Shown here one piece after another: positions 31,636-42,536 of a stretch of 64,000 bases of DNA. The DNA is from Bisporella sp. PMI_857. Lineage: Eukaryota > Ascomycota > Leotiomycetes > Helotiales > Helotiaceae. The position numbers and the translations under genes are program-made. The stretch is taken from positions 1 to 64,000 of the forward strand of contig JAJSPD010000103.1 of NCBI GenBank assembly GCA_021307315.1, in the 5' to 3' direction. Position 1 is the first letter of the stretch. The number at the start of each line of letters is the position of its first letter. Under the pieces are notes generated by a model. The model ran no database searches, had not been told where the DNA came from, and saw only the letters and a list, made by a program, of their open reading frames with translations.

Positions 31636-32826
31636 TCATTGCGGTCTCCAGCCTGTTGATTGCGGTGGAGGACTGCGTTGCTGGCTAGGGTATGGCGCCT
31701 GCTGCTGTGGCGGAACACCTCTTTGTTGTGGAGGATATGGCAGCTGTTGTTGAGGACCGTAGCCAGCTGGGCCGTTGAATAGAGCGCCACGGGTGGAGGG
31801 TGAACCTCTTCCACCTTGACGAGAGTTTGGCCGTTGCTCAGTTGCAAATGGTGGAGGACCTCTACCTTGTCGTGAACTCGGTCTTTCCTCTCCAGCAAAA
31901 GGTGGCGGGCCATATCCTCCTCTTCCACCCTGCCGGGAACTTGGTCGTTGTTCTGAAGCGAATGGGGGAGGACCGTAGCCTCCTCTACCCTGTCGTGAAT
32001 TGGGGCGAGGCTCCCCAGCAAATGGTGGTGGCCCATACCCTCCTCTGCCTTGTCGTGAGTTCGGTCTCTCGTTTGCAGCATAAGGAGGAGCAAATCCTCT
32101 TCCGCCTTGAGGACCTGGTCGCTGGCCGCCAGCAAACTGAGGACCACTATTTCCAGGCCGCTGTGCCGAACCACCTCTCCCCTGGCTTCTGGGCGGGACT
32201 ACTCCTTGTTCCGGCTGATAGCCTCCATTTCCTCGCCCGCCAGGCCCGGGGCCGAGTCCTCCCCTGCCTCTATAATTCCCACCCCGTCCTCCCATTTCTC
32301 CTCCAACAGGCTCAGGGCTGTCATCGTACGTACTTATAATCGACAAGGCAGCGCTGGCACGATTCGAATCTAGAAATCCACCGCGAGGTGGCTCTACCGA
32401 CGGCTGGTTGTATGGATCAAATGGAGCGGGAGTCTGTTCGAAAGTTGCAACTTGAGGAACTCGCTGTGCCTGAGGGGCATATACCTGCGGAGGTTGCTGG
32501 AGATTAGGAGGGGGTGGAGGAGAGTTTTGAAACTGCTGTCCTCTTGGAGGGCTACTCGTGATCGCGGACCCTGAAGGGGGTGAGTTTGCAGCAACATTCG
32601 TTTGCGTTGGCACATTTCCGCCAGCTGCGTTTGGTGTCCCTTCAGCAGCGGTCGACGCACCAGCAGCCCCAGCACCTTGCTCCGTAGTTCCGACGTTATT
32701 CAGGTTATCGAGGTCATTGAGTTTCGTGCTCTGATCGACATTGTACTGCTTTACGACATCTCCACCATAGCCATACCCAGGTTTATGAGGGGCGTCGCCC
32801 ACGGCGCAGGACAGGCACGCGCCCAT
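31636..32826 (-). CDS. Predicted myristoylated, RGG-rich disordered protein
   Basis: 396 residues in one frame. The chosen start, ATG 32826, gives MGACLSC: Gly2 for N-myristoylation and Cys4/Cys7 for palmitoylation, the classic dual-acylation membrane anchor. An in-frame upstream ATG at 32916 would bury this signal. After KPGYGYGGDVVKQYNV the chain is almost wholly low-complexity: Ala/Thr/Pro then RGG boxes (GGRGGNYRGRGG) and five tandem units around RPNSRQGRGGYGPPPFA, ending in a Gln/Pro tail. RGG/RG repeats usually bind RNA or drive phase separation. I know no named family. A membrane-tethered RGG protein is unusual and is the main point of interest. Function is inferred from composition only. 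Confidence 0.75.
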   Translation of the reverse strand: MGACLSCAVGDAPHKPGYGYGGDVVKQYNVDQSTKLNDLDNLNNVGTTEQGAGAAGASTAAEGTPNAAGGNVPTQTNVAANSPPSGSAITSSPPRGQQFQNSPPPPPNLQQPPQVYAPQAQRVPQVATFEQTPAPFDPYNQPSVEPPRGGFLDSNRASAALSIISTYDDSPEPVGGEMGGRGGNYRGRGGLGPGPGGRGNGGYQPEQGVVPPRSQGRGGSAQRPGNSGPQFAGGQRPGPQGGRGFAPPYAANERPNSRQGRGGYGPPPFAGEPRPNSRQGRGGYGPPPFASEQRPSSRQGGRGGYGPPPFAGEERPSSRQGRGPPPFATEQRPNSRQGGRGSPSTRGALFNGPAGYGPQQQLPYPPQQRGVPPQQQAPYPSQQRSPPPQSTGWRPQ

Positions 32827-33955
32827 AAGTGGGATTGTGGGTCGCGTCGATGCCAGAGGAGACAGTAGAGCTGAGCAGCTGGGTGGTAGTGAATTACTGG
32901 CTTTACCTGCTTTCACAGTTTCTGTTACTGCCCCTTACTCGGAATCGCACCTGGATGGGGATCCCCTTAAGGCAAGTCGCTGACTAAGATACCAACAAGC
33001 CGGCTTGCCCGGAGGCTGACGTTTCCAGTGCGGCGGTGCTGCGGACTGTATATTGTAGAAGTAGTACAAATGTTGGACTAGACCAGGTAAAAGGAACTAT
33101 AGTGAAGCACTGGTAAGCGCAGGGTGGGGTCTGCAAGGAACCAACAATGGCCGATCCACGTGTCATACCTGCACGAATTATCCTTAGTCATCATCTTCAG
33201 CCAAACACAACGGCCTTTGAGATAAAAAAAAGATAAAAATAATCACCCATATCCTTCTAACACAAAAGTGGAAAGGCGGCATAATGCGACACGTGACTAC
33301 TCTCAACTTTCGACGGACCTTGGACCACGCGATAACATTATCCTTTAGAGTCAATGCAGAAACGCCGTTTTACTCATTACAGTTCTCTGCCATCTGATAT
33401 ACAACACGGCCATGGTACTTCCTTGCTTGCGGATTTGCTGTTTAGCAGAAAATTATCTGCGTCTCCACAGAATCACGATGAGTGCCTGCGGACTGATGCT
33501 GCAATTTTATTGATTACAGCATCCTCTGACCCGTATTCTACAGCCTCAATTGATGGCACCATAAAACGGTCTTAGGAGGACGCTGATCTCTTGAATATCC
33601 CTTCAAACTAGGATTGCGTGTTATGCATTCCAAAAGAGGACTCTTAACAACTGCCGGCAGCTCCCGACTTCAAATGACTACCGATTTCGCACGTGGAGCA
33701 AGCTAGGCAATTTGGATATCCCCAAGATACAGGACATCCAACTGGCCACTGTAAAGATTAAGTGGTCCAGCAATCAACCTTATCCTAGGCTAAACGTGGC
33801 TATTTTGCGGGGGAATCTGGGGAAACTAACAACGTGACCTAGGACTTATGGAATATGTCTTGGCTCTACAAGCTTGTAGTTACAAACGCTATAAAGAGGA
33901 GATGGGGAACATTGAGAAGAGGTAGTGTAGCAACTGGTCAATCACATCTAAAATC
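32827..33955. other. Divergent intergenic region
   Basis: 1.1 kb between the RGG-protein start and the xylanase start. Frames at 32984-33166, 33354-33575 and 33855-34052 are unsupported. Nothing else was recognised. Confidence 0.4.
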
Positions 33956-34695
33956 ATGGTCCTGTCCTCAGTTCTCGCAACTCTTTCTCTTCTGGTTGGA
34001 GCATTCGCCGCGCCTGGATATGTCATTCCAACTGCAGAGACTAAGGCAATAGGTGCTCGAGCTACGAACTTCTGGTCTTCATGGTCCGAAGGCAGCGGGA
34101 GTTGGAGATGTGCTAACGGTGCTGGAGGATCATACACCGTGACTTGGTCCGGTACAAATGGTGGCTTTGTGTGTGGAAAAGGGTGGAGCCCTGGAGGATC
34201 AAGGTTAGCACAATCTACCCGCTATGGCTGGTATCCATGGGAATGGCAACATGAGCAGCCAAACTGACACTTCGGAATAGGACTGTGAAGTACAGTGGGA
34301 CATATACACCGACAGGACCAGGTTATCTAGCTGTATATGGGTGGACACAAAACCCTTTGATTGAATACTACATTGTCGACTCTTATGGCACACTTGATCC
34401 TGGTGAGCCATGGACTGCTAAAGGCAACTTTACCTTCGAAGAAGGCACATATCAACTATACCAAAGCACCCGTGTCAATAAGCCTTCTATTGAAGGCACC
34501 AGGACCTTTCAGCAATATTGGTCTGTTCGCACTGAGAAGCGGGTTGGTGGGACTGTGACTACCGGCAAGCATTTCACTGCGTGGGCTAATGCTGGAATGA
34601 GGCTTGGGAACCATAACTATATGATAGTAGCAGTAGAAGGATATACGAACAATAAAGTAACGGCCAGTGGAACCGCTTCTATCACCGTAGAATAG
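33956..34695 (+). CDS. GH11 endo-1,4-beta-xylanase, divergent
   Basis: Secreted enzyme cutting the xylan backbone of plant cell walls. Two exons (33956-34203, 34281-34695) give 220 residues with signal peptide [19 protein letters not shown]. Seen: beta-jelly-roll motifs [37 protein letters not shown] with the nucleophile (E111), [24 protein letters not shown] and MIVAVEGY with the acid/base (E202). Differences from typical GH11: the Asn/Asp that tunes the acid/base pKa, just before FV, is Gly (GGFV), and two cysteines (WRC and FVC) may form a disulfide. Both catalytic glutamates remain, so activity is expected, but the pH profile may be odd. No carbohydrate-binding module is present. Confidence 0.92.
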
Positions 34696-35067
34696 ATTTG
34701 GTGGATGGGCCAAAATTTGTCAATGGGTGGGACAGACGCTAAGTTGCATCCGATGATTAGAGCAGTTGACAGATTGCACAGCCTCCATCACCGAGTGTAG
34801 ATACATCTTTTATATCGTTCCAAGAAATTCTACATACGTTCTTGTCAGGAACGTCTGTCACTGAAGATATTTATCAAGTTACATTCATCCCACTTCTGAA
34901 GTCATAGATGATGCGTCAAAAGGACTAGGCAGAAGCCGTTTCGTTTACTCTTCAAACTTTGATTGTATAATTTCTAGGAAACATGCTTCTCACTATATTA
35001 GCCCGCCCTCCATCATATCTGCTTAAACAGACTAGTTCTAGGTCGCCACCTTTGCAATAAACTCACG

Positions 35068-35657
35068 ATGGTACGTAACAACAAACATCCACCCTCCCCC
35101 CGAATTTGTACTAGTGGTAAAAGGTGACCCAAGATGAGGCGGAACTGCAAGAGCCAAAAGCAGACATTATCTCAGCATCTGAGTTTGCAACTCGGTCTTT
35201 CACAATCAGCATCACTAAATCGTTAACGGATATAAATGCTATTGAAGCTCTGAAAACCGCCTACTGCAACTCAAACATTCCAATGCTCCCCACCCACGAC
35301 CTCGAGAGCTTGCCTAGCCCATACGGTCCACCAAGCGGCTGTCTCCTGCTAGCGTACTCTGCCAGCACCCCACCCATTCCTCTCGGTATGATCGCCTACA
35401 GGTGGCGCCCCGAGATCTCGCTAACTTGCTGTGAGATGAACCGACTTTATGTCTCACCCAAAGCTCGCGGGATGGGTCTAAGGAAGGTATTGGTTAAAGA
35501 GCTGTGTGGGTATGCGAAAAAGTCCGGGTATGGCGAGATGAGGCTTGGTGTTTTCACGGCCAATGAGCCAGCGGTGAGATTGTATGAGGGGATAGGATGG
35601 AGGAAGATTGAGCGTTATAAGGAGAAGCTGTATGATGGGATTCAGGCATATAGTTGA
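35068..35657 (+). CDS. GNAT-family N-acetyltransferase
   Basis: Transfers an acetyl group from acetyl-CoA to an amine; substrate unknown. The open frame begins without an ATG at 35124 (GTG). The best model uses a 3-nt first coding exon: ATG 35068-35070 followed directly by donor GTACGT, an intron of 53 bp, and acceptor AAAAG before 35124. This gives 178 residues starting M-VTQDEAELQE. Seen: motif A region EMNRLYVSPKARGMGLRKVLV (acetyl-CoA pyrophosphate loop, R/Q-x-x-G-x-G/A type) and VFTANEPAVRLYEGIGWRKIE (motif B). The length suits a compact GNAT. A 5' non-coding exon is also possible. Family call is firm, start less so. Confidence 0.82.
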
Positions 35658-37135
35658 CCACTAAAGGAGGTTGAGAGAGACCTGTAGTCGGTCCTGTTTG
35701 CCCCGACACAAAATTAAAAACAAGATATATCCGGAGGCGCCACTGCTTTATTTTCAGGGCCAAGTTCAGCTTGAAATGGCTGCGAATGAGAAAGGCTGAA
35801 CCACAACTTTTAAGTCTGTATTGTAATTCCTGTGTGGAGGGTTAGACTTGTGTACATCTCAATCAGCATTAACTAGTTTTAAAGTTTGAATTGTGTCTTT
35901 GTAGCATTGAGAGGCATCTCTGCATAAGTGGGTTGGTATTCTACAATGTAAATAAGTAAGCATCACAGAGACAGCCCGTAAACTGTACGAGAAAAGCCCA
36001 ATTGCCTTCTCAGAGAGCACCTACAATTAATATGCTACCTCAGAATCATGGCGCCTAGCTCATGAGCAAGCAAGACGAAGTCTACGTCGTTAAAAAAGCT
36101 CCATGGAACAAACCCGGAATATTTCGGACGCGTTATAAAGCCCATGCCATGGCCATTAATCTAGCGTGGCTTTCTTAAGCCTGGCTTGTCTTCAGTTTCT
36201 TCCATTATAAGCCGCAAACAAATGCTGTCGGGCATGGTCTATAAGGTTTCCAGACAGGATGCGACTTAATTGCTCAGGAGTAAACAAAAATGGGGCTATC
36301 CTTGTCGGTATAGTAGCTGGGGCGAGTAAATGATACTCTGCTCAAGAGAGGCAAAGTGATCATCAACTTCTCATTCAGTAGATCGAGGGTTATCTCTACA
36401 ACCCTGAATCCGCTTCTATTTCTCATCCGCATAATGGTTTCCTCGAGACGCTAATAGAAAGTTTAAGCTAGGTAGAGTTTTGTTCACCCTGAGACCACGG
36501 GCATAGGGTATACGTTTTGTGGCTGAAATCAACAGGATAGAAGTCGGCTCGCACTATAAACCGAGATAAACTTTCGCGCCAAAGCGCTTTTCAACATGCA
36601 TTACGATCTAGTCATGTAGACGTCGATATGATCATGTGACCATGCTCATATGTTGCAATAATGAGGCATCGAATCTGCAGGAATTAATCTACAAGTAAAG
36701 AATGAAATACGATTTAAACTGTGATTCATTTCTACTATGAGTCCTTTGACAACGGCAAGGACTGGAGCAATGCAACACGTGATCATGAAATATTCGGATC
36801 TACTCCCTGCAGAAAAGGACAGGCTTCATAGGCTTCAGCATTCGACGCCGACTCCTGGACTCGTATTATGCAGATATTCATATGCAGTTTCCTTTCTTGT
36901 ATTTTGTCGATAGAACTACTCTTTGTGCAACATCGGCGCCAGTGACGTTGCTCGTAGCCAAGTTTCAGTGTGGTGTGGAGAACATCATCTGGCTTACCTT
37001 GGCTGTCTCGTTTGCAAACCATCCTCACTCCCATTCTTCTTCTCACCATCACCATCTCAAATACAAAATCTACCACATCGAGCTTGAAAGCCCCCCGTTA
37101 ACAGCTTCTCATACGCCAGATCAATTTTATCTGAG
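35658..37135. other. Intergenic region upstream of the phospholipase C gene
   Basis: 1.48 kb with no supported gene. The open frame at 36783-37076 (minus) and the one starting at 36882 (plus) overlap the phospholipase promoter and lack similarity. A CA/TC-rich stretch at 37020-37060 precedes the start and is probably 5' UTR. Confidence 0.45.
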
Positions 37136-39142
37136 ATGGCTGACAAAGGTTCGGTGCCAATCCAAGATTCCATCCGGCAAGCTGGTGGTGGTCAGCAGGG
37201 GGAGCGAGACAAGTCCATCGAGATCGATGCCTCTTTTCTACCACATTTGGAGTCAATATTCAAGAATCATGCTGGACCTGATAAGAAGTGGCACAAAAAC
37301 GAGCTTGCAACATTCCTGTATCACGTGCAATCTGACGATCCAGCTGATTCATCGAACCTCACGAACCAGGATGAACTAGACTTTAGCAACTTCTTGAAAT
37401 ATATAACATCTTCCACTGGAAATATCTTACGGCCCCCTCCCAAAAATGATCTATCGTGGCCTTTGAGCAGCTATTACGTTAGCTCTAGCCACAATACATA
37501 TCTCACGGGCAATCAACTGTACAGCGATTCTAGCACGGATGCATACAAGAATGTGCTTCTCCGTGGTTGCCGATGCATTGAGATCGATGTTTGGGATGGA
37601 GATGACTCAGATTCGGGTTCGTCTGATGAGGAAAGCGACGAGGAATACACTGAAAAGAAGAAACTCAAATCAGCCAACCGCAAAGAGCGGCTGGCTAAGA
37701 AAATCCCTGGGTCTATCTCCAGCCGGCTTGAGAAAACATCCTTGGGCAAAAGACTAGAGAAGTACACAAGCAACGAATCAAAGACAGGTGCTGAGTCGAT
37801 TTCACCTCCCACGAAGGAATCTCATGCAGATGCACCGAGCATCTCTTCCCTTAAGAGACAATCTACTCCTCAAGCCGTTGCCATCGAGCCCAGGGTCCTT
37901 CATGGTTATACCCTTACCAAAGAAGTGTCATTCCGCGAAGTATGCGAGACGATTAAAGAATATGCATTCACGGTCAGCGAACTTCCACTCATTGTCAGCC
38001 TCGAAATCCACTGCTCCAGTGCGCAACAAGAAGTAATTGTCAGCATTATGAATGATGTGTGGTCCAGTTTCCTGCTACCAAGACCAGACTCCGATGCACA
38101 AGTTTTACCATCACCTCATGACCTGCGACGGAAGATTCTTGTGAAGGTGAAATACGCACCACCTGGTACGACACCATCAACGACAACGAGCAATACTGAG
38201 AGACTTCCGTCCTCGGCTGTTGCATCTAAACCTGTAGTAGACAAGCAGAAAAAGCCATCTAAGATCATACAAGCCCTGAGTGACTTTGGTATTTACACTC
38301 GTGGCGTATCCTACAAATCTTTGGCACAACCTGAGGCAGCAATGCCTACCCACATCTTCTCTCTTTCCGAACGTGGGGTTATGGAAGTGCACGAGACTCA
38401 AGCTCCAGAGCTGTTCAAGCATAATCAGAAGTACATGATGCGTACCTACCCATCCGGAATCCGCATTGGTTCCTCGAACTTAGACCCACCTGTCTTCTGG
38501 CGCAAAGGCATTCAAATTGTGGCACTGAACTGGCAAAAGTGGGATGAAGGGATGATGCTCAATGAGGGCATGTTCGCTGGGACTGGTGGCTATGTGCTCA
38601 AGCCTGAAGGCTACCGTATTGGAAAGGACAACTCCGCTACCCCCTCCACAGTAGGCAAGAGCATCGCAGCACCAGGCACTCCCACCACGGGGGTAATTTC
38701 CAAGACCCTAAACTTGAAGATTATAGTTTTTGCGGCTCAAAATCTCCCATTACCAGAGGAAGATGATACGGCTTCTGGCTTTAGGCCCTATGTTAAAGTC
38801 GAAGTGCATACTGAACCACACCATGCGCATAGTTTGAAAGAACAATCTGGCAAAGCTAAGGAAGGCGAGTACAAGGCGAAAACGAAAACCCGCAAGGGTA
38901 TCAGCCCCAGCTTCGAGGGCGAGACTCTGGAATTCAAGAGCATTGAGGGAGTCACTCCTGAACTTGCCTTCGTTCGATTTCTAGTCAAGGATGATGAGAT
39001 TGGCAGGAATGATTTATCCGCATGGGCCTGTGTGAGACTGGATCGTCTCCGCAGCGGCTATCGCTTTGTGAAGTTGATGAATGCCCAAGGAGTGGAAAGC
39101 AAAGGTGTTTTGCTAGTGAAGATTGAGAAGAAGCTCACGTGA
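37136..39142 (+). CDS. Phosphoinositide-specific phospholipase C (delta-like)
   Basis: Hydrolyses PIP2 to IP3 and diacylglycerol at the plasma membrane in calcium signalling. Single exon, 668 residues. Seen: an N-terminal EF-hand-like segment (FLPHLESIFKNHAGPDKKW, 34-60); the X domain from about 108 with SSHNTYLTGNQL (first catalytic His119), CRCIEIDVWDG and second catalytic His256 in VLHGYTLT; an acidic Ser/Asp/Glu insert at about 155-240; Y domain at about 378-490 (FGIYTRGVSYKSL, MMRTYPSGIRIGSSN, FWRKGIQIVALNWQ); and a C2 domain from about 525 (LNLKIIVFAAQNLPLP). There is no PH domain, as is usual for fungal PLCs. Both histidines are present, so it should be active. Confidence 0.95.
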   Translation: MADKGSVPIQDSIRQAGGGQQGERDKSIEIDASFLPHLESIFKNHAGPDKKWHKNELATFLYHVQSDDPADSSNLTNQDELDFSNFLKYITSSTGNILRPPPKNDLSWPLSSYYVSSSHNTYLTGNQLYSDSSTDAYKNVLLRGCRCIEIDVWDGDDSDSGSSDEESDEEYTEKKKLKSANRKERLAKKIPGSISSRLEKTSLGKRLEKYTSNESKTGAESISPPTKESHADAPSISSLKRQSTPQAVAIEPRVLHGYTLTKEVSFREVCETIKEYAFTVSELPLIVSLEIHCSSAQQEVIVSIMNDVWSSFLLPRPDSDAQVLPSPHDLRRKILVKVKYAPPGTTPSTTTSNTERLPSSAVASKPVVDKQKKPSKIIQALSDFGIYTRGVSYKSLAQPEAAMPTHIFSLSERGVMEVHETQAPELFKHNQKYMMRTYPSGIRIGSSNLDPPVFWRKGIQIVALNWQKWDEGMMLNEGMFAGTGGYVLKPEGYRIGKDNSATPSTVGKSIAAPGTPTTGVISKTLNLKIIVFAAQNLPLPEEDDTASGFRPYVKVEVHTEPHHAHSLKEQSGKAKEGEYKAKTKTRKGISPSFEGETLEFKSIEGVTPELAFVRFLVKDDEIGRNDLSAWACVRLDRLRSGYRFVKLMNAQGVESKGVLLVKIEKKLT

Positions 39143-40161
39143 TATGATGAATTTGGATGATGATGATGAATGGATGACATGAATTCGCTAGAAATGCATA
39201 GGAGTAGGGATTTTACACGCAATATTAACTAGTGGCAATTTCACGTGATATTCTGTCAAGCAATGGTGATCCGCATCGCAAATTCGCGTAGCATACAGTA
39301 GCACCCGGTGTACCGGCCCTGCCATTCCTCTTTATGCTTACTATCCCCCCAGCGGCCCGTATTACTGAGCAAATTGAAACACGAGGGACCAATACCAATG
39401 GTGCCCAGTGATCACGATCTCCCTCAGAACCCGACAAGTGTGATCACTCGGAAATGTTTACGCCTCAAACTTGCATTTATGCAAGAGTCGTCTGCACGCT
39501 TTCAAGAATGATTTTGACCTTCAAGATGCATCTGCGGCGCAGGCTTAATCCGAGTGTCCAAGCCTTACATAGTACCAATGCTCTTTCCCCTGTAAATTGG
39601 AACCTCGCGGATATCTAAATTATAGCACAATCGAGACAATCCATTGTCTGTTAGATTATCCTCATGTTTTATGCTGTGCGGTCCTTACAAACTCATGTGT
39701 GAGTATGCACCCAACGGGTACGGTCATTATGAACGCATGTGTGGGTGTGCGTTAAGGGAAACTGGCGATCTTCCGGAACATCTGCACCAACCAGGTCCAA
39801 TCAGCGTTCCTCCTCGTCTCCCAAACCGGCATATAAGTACTAGCTCGGCCGCTTGGCATATTTCTGGATATAAACCGCCGATGCTATTGCAACGTGCAGA
39901 AAAAAAAAAAACACGGTCCAGGTTGTCGGATGATTGCACCATGACATGGCGGCTAATTGAAGATCCTGGAAAAAATCCCTTCTTCTCGTTTACTCTAAAC
40001 GGTCGTTGATGTAGTAGAATTTGTGGAGATCTGGGGCCCCGATATCCGAGATATCCTATATCATCATGACCATATGCCCTTGTTTGAGATTTTGTCTGCC
40101 CAACCGCCCCTCCAGGTCATAAAGCAATATATTCGAATCAAATTGAGCTTATCCACGCAAT
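39143..40161. other. Intergenic region, promoter of the sugar transporter
   Basis: 1.0 kb between the phospholipase stop and the transporter start. Open frames at 39225-39437, 39308-39511 and 39644-40009 are unsupported. An A12 run occurs at about 39900-39911. No RNA gene was seen. Confidence 0.4.
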
Positions 40162-42164
40162 ATGGGAGGCAGCGAGGGATTCTCTGATCCTATCCTCACT
40201 CGGATCGCCGAGGAGGATAAGGTAAAGTGGTACAAAAAGCGAAACCTACGGATTATGTACATTTACCTTTTCCTCTGCTGTATGGGTGTAGAGATGACCT
40301 CCGGTTTCGATTCTACACTCATCGGGACCTTGCAATTTTCTGGTGCATGGAACAAATGTAACGGCTTCTAGCGGATGCTCAAATCTAATCGCTAATAAAG
40401 ATAGACTTCTCCTCCGGCCATCTTGATGCTAAGGGAAAGCCATCCCTAAAACCAGCAATGCTTGGATTTGTTGCTTCCTGCTACCAACTCGGGTCCATCA
40501 TTGGCGTCCCTATTGCGCCATGGCTTAATCAGAGGCTCGGCAGAAGATGGACGGTCATGATAGGTTCGTTGATTATGTGCGTTGGAGCAATAATTCAGGG
40601 ATGTTCTCAAAACCGTAAGTTCCTATAAGCAAAGTAGTAATTCAGTGTTGAGTCATGCTAGTTGGGATGTATATCTTTGCCCGTATGGTCCTTGGATTCG
40701 GAATCGTTTTTGCCATCATTGCTGGCTCCGCGCTTATTGGAGAGCTCGGACATCCAAACGATCGACCCACCCTCACTTCTCTCTTCAACTCTTCCTACTT
40801 CATCGGACAGATTACCGCATCAGCCATTGTCATCCGTACTAGTGACATCAAGAGCGATTCGAGTTGGCGAATACCTTCATTCCTACAAATCTGCCCTTCG
40901 CTCCTGCAGATCGGCTTCGTCTTGTGAGTAGTTCTTCTTTGCGAAGTCTGTGTTATCAGTCTCTGACAAATGCTCAAAGCCTCCTTCCAGAAAGCCCTAG
41001 ATGGCTTATAAGCCGAGATAGAGACGAAGAAGCGTATGCAATTTTGGTTAAATACCATGCGGAGGGGGACACAAACTCTGTGCTTGCCAAAGCCGAAATG
41101 GCTCAGATCAGGTCTACCATTAAGCTTGAGCTCGAGAATTCGAGGCGGTCCTGGATGGACATGGTTGCGACATCCGGAATGCGTCGTCGTGTGCTCATTT
41201 CGTGCTTTCTTGGCCTGTTCACACAGATGTCTGGCAATACTCTTCTATCATAGTAAGTGATATATTCTCTCCAGATACAAGAATCCACAAACGGCTACTT
41301 AGTCGCACATACTGTGAAATCCCGGAGCCGCCAGTTTACCGTTCTGTAGCAAAATGCATGAATTTCTACTGATGTAACTACAGTTATCAGAATATCCTTT
41401 ATGAAATGATGGGCCACACGAGCAACTATGCCAAAACCCGGATCAATATTGCTAATGCTTGCTGGGGTCTCATCACTGCCTCGATAGCCGCACTCATAGT
41501 GGCAAAGTTCCGGCGCAGAACCATGTTCATGACATCCTCGGCTAGCATGCTTGTAGTCTTCATCGCAATGACGGTTGCGTTCCAGCAGCTTCACAAAGCC
41601 ACGGTGGACGGAGTCAAGAATAACGCGGCGGCTGTTGCTGCGCTAGTCTTCTATTTTGCGTACCAACCTACCTACAATCTAGGAAACAACGCGCTCACTT
41701 ACAGTAAGTCTAGAGGTCGAAAGCCATAGGGATGGATTCTGACTTGTCTGTGTAGCATATCTTATTGAACTGTTCCCCTACGCGCAACGCTCGCGAGGTA
41801 TCGGAATCGAACAGTTTTTCGGAAAAGGTGGGGGGTTTTTCTCGCAGAACGTGAACCCGATTGCTATGGACGCTATAAACTGGAAGTTTTTCGCCATCTA
41901 CTGCGGATGGATAGCTTTCGAGTTCTTTTTCATCTTCTTCATGTACCCTGAGACCTCGGGAAGAACCCTTGAAGAGTTGGCATTCTGTAAGTACCTTGAG
42001 CTGCGGAGTTAGGATGAGTTACTGATTTTGTGGCAGTGTTCGAGGATAAGGAATTGGCGAACCAAGCTGTAGTCGCTGTCGAGAAGCAGATTCATGCCGA
42101 TGACGTTGGTCAGACGAAGGTGGTTCCTATGCATGTTGAGGATAATGCCGACAAAAAGGTCTAA
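40162..42164 (+). CDS. MFS sugar transporter (sugar porter, lactose-permease-like)
   Basis: Plasma-membrane proton-sugar symporter with 12 predicted helices. Seven exons (40162-40357, 40405-40614, 40662-40923, 40980-41252, 41384-41703, 41756-41986, 42037-42164) join to 539 residues. Seen: GFDSTLIGT in TM1, LNQRLGRRW loop, FARMVLGFGI, the post-TM6 PESPRWLISRDRDEEA, SWMDMVATSGMRRR, QMSGNTLLSYYQNILYEMMG, IELFPYAQRSRGIGIEQFF and the PETSGRTLEELAFLFED tail. It lacks any targeting sequence, as normal. It resembles the fungal lactose-permease/hexose branch. A cytosolic-type GH2 beta-galactosidase lies at 57.5 kb, which might use an imported beta-galactoside; they are not adjacent, so this link is weak. 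Confidence 0.93.
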
Positions 42165-42536
42165 ATTGAGCGTAAGATGGATTAAATCCTCTTAACAAGC
42201 CGGGTAATACGGGATGCATATCTATGCATATCTATTTGAGACTCGAGGCATTGATATGGAGAATGATGCATATGCAGCAAGTTCATAAAATAATGAATTA
42301 CTACGACGAGTGAGATATATCACTTGAAATAGAACTGTTTTCCTGTTGGTGAAGTAGAGTGTAACACATTAAATCGATCTCTGTGTCTCATAAAACTCGG
42401 ATGCTTTTAAAACACCATTATGTATACGCAAGCCAGGTTATTAGACAGTAATGTTTCGTCAACCAGATTTAAGCACCTGGGGTATTTTTCAGAAGTATTC
42501 TTATATACTCCTATATCAACACAGTAATCCCAATTC

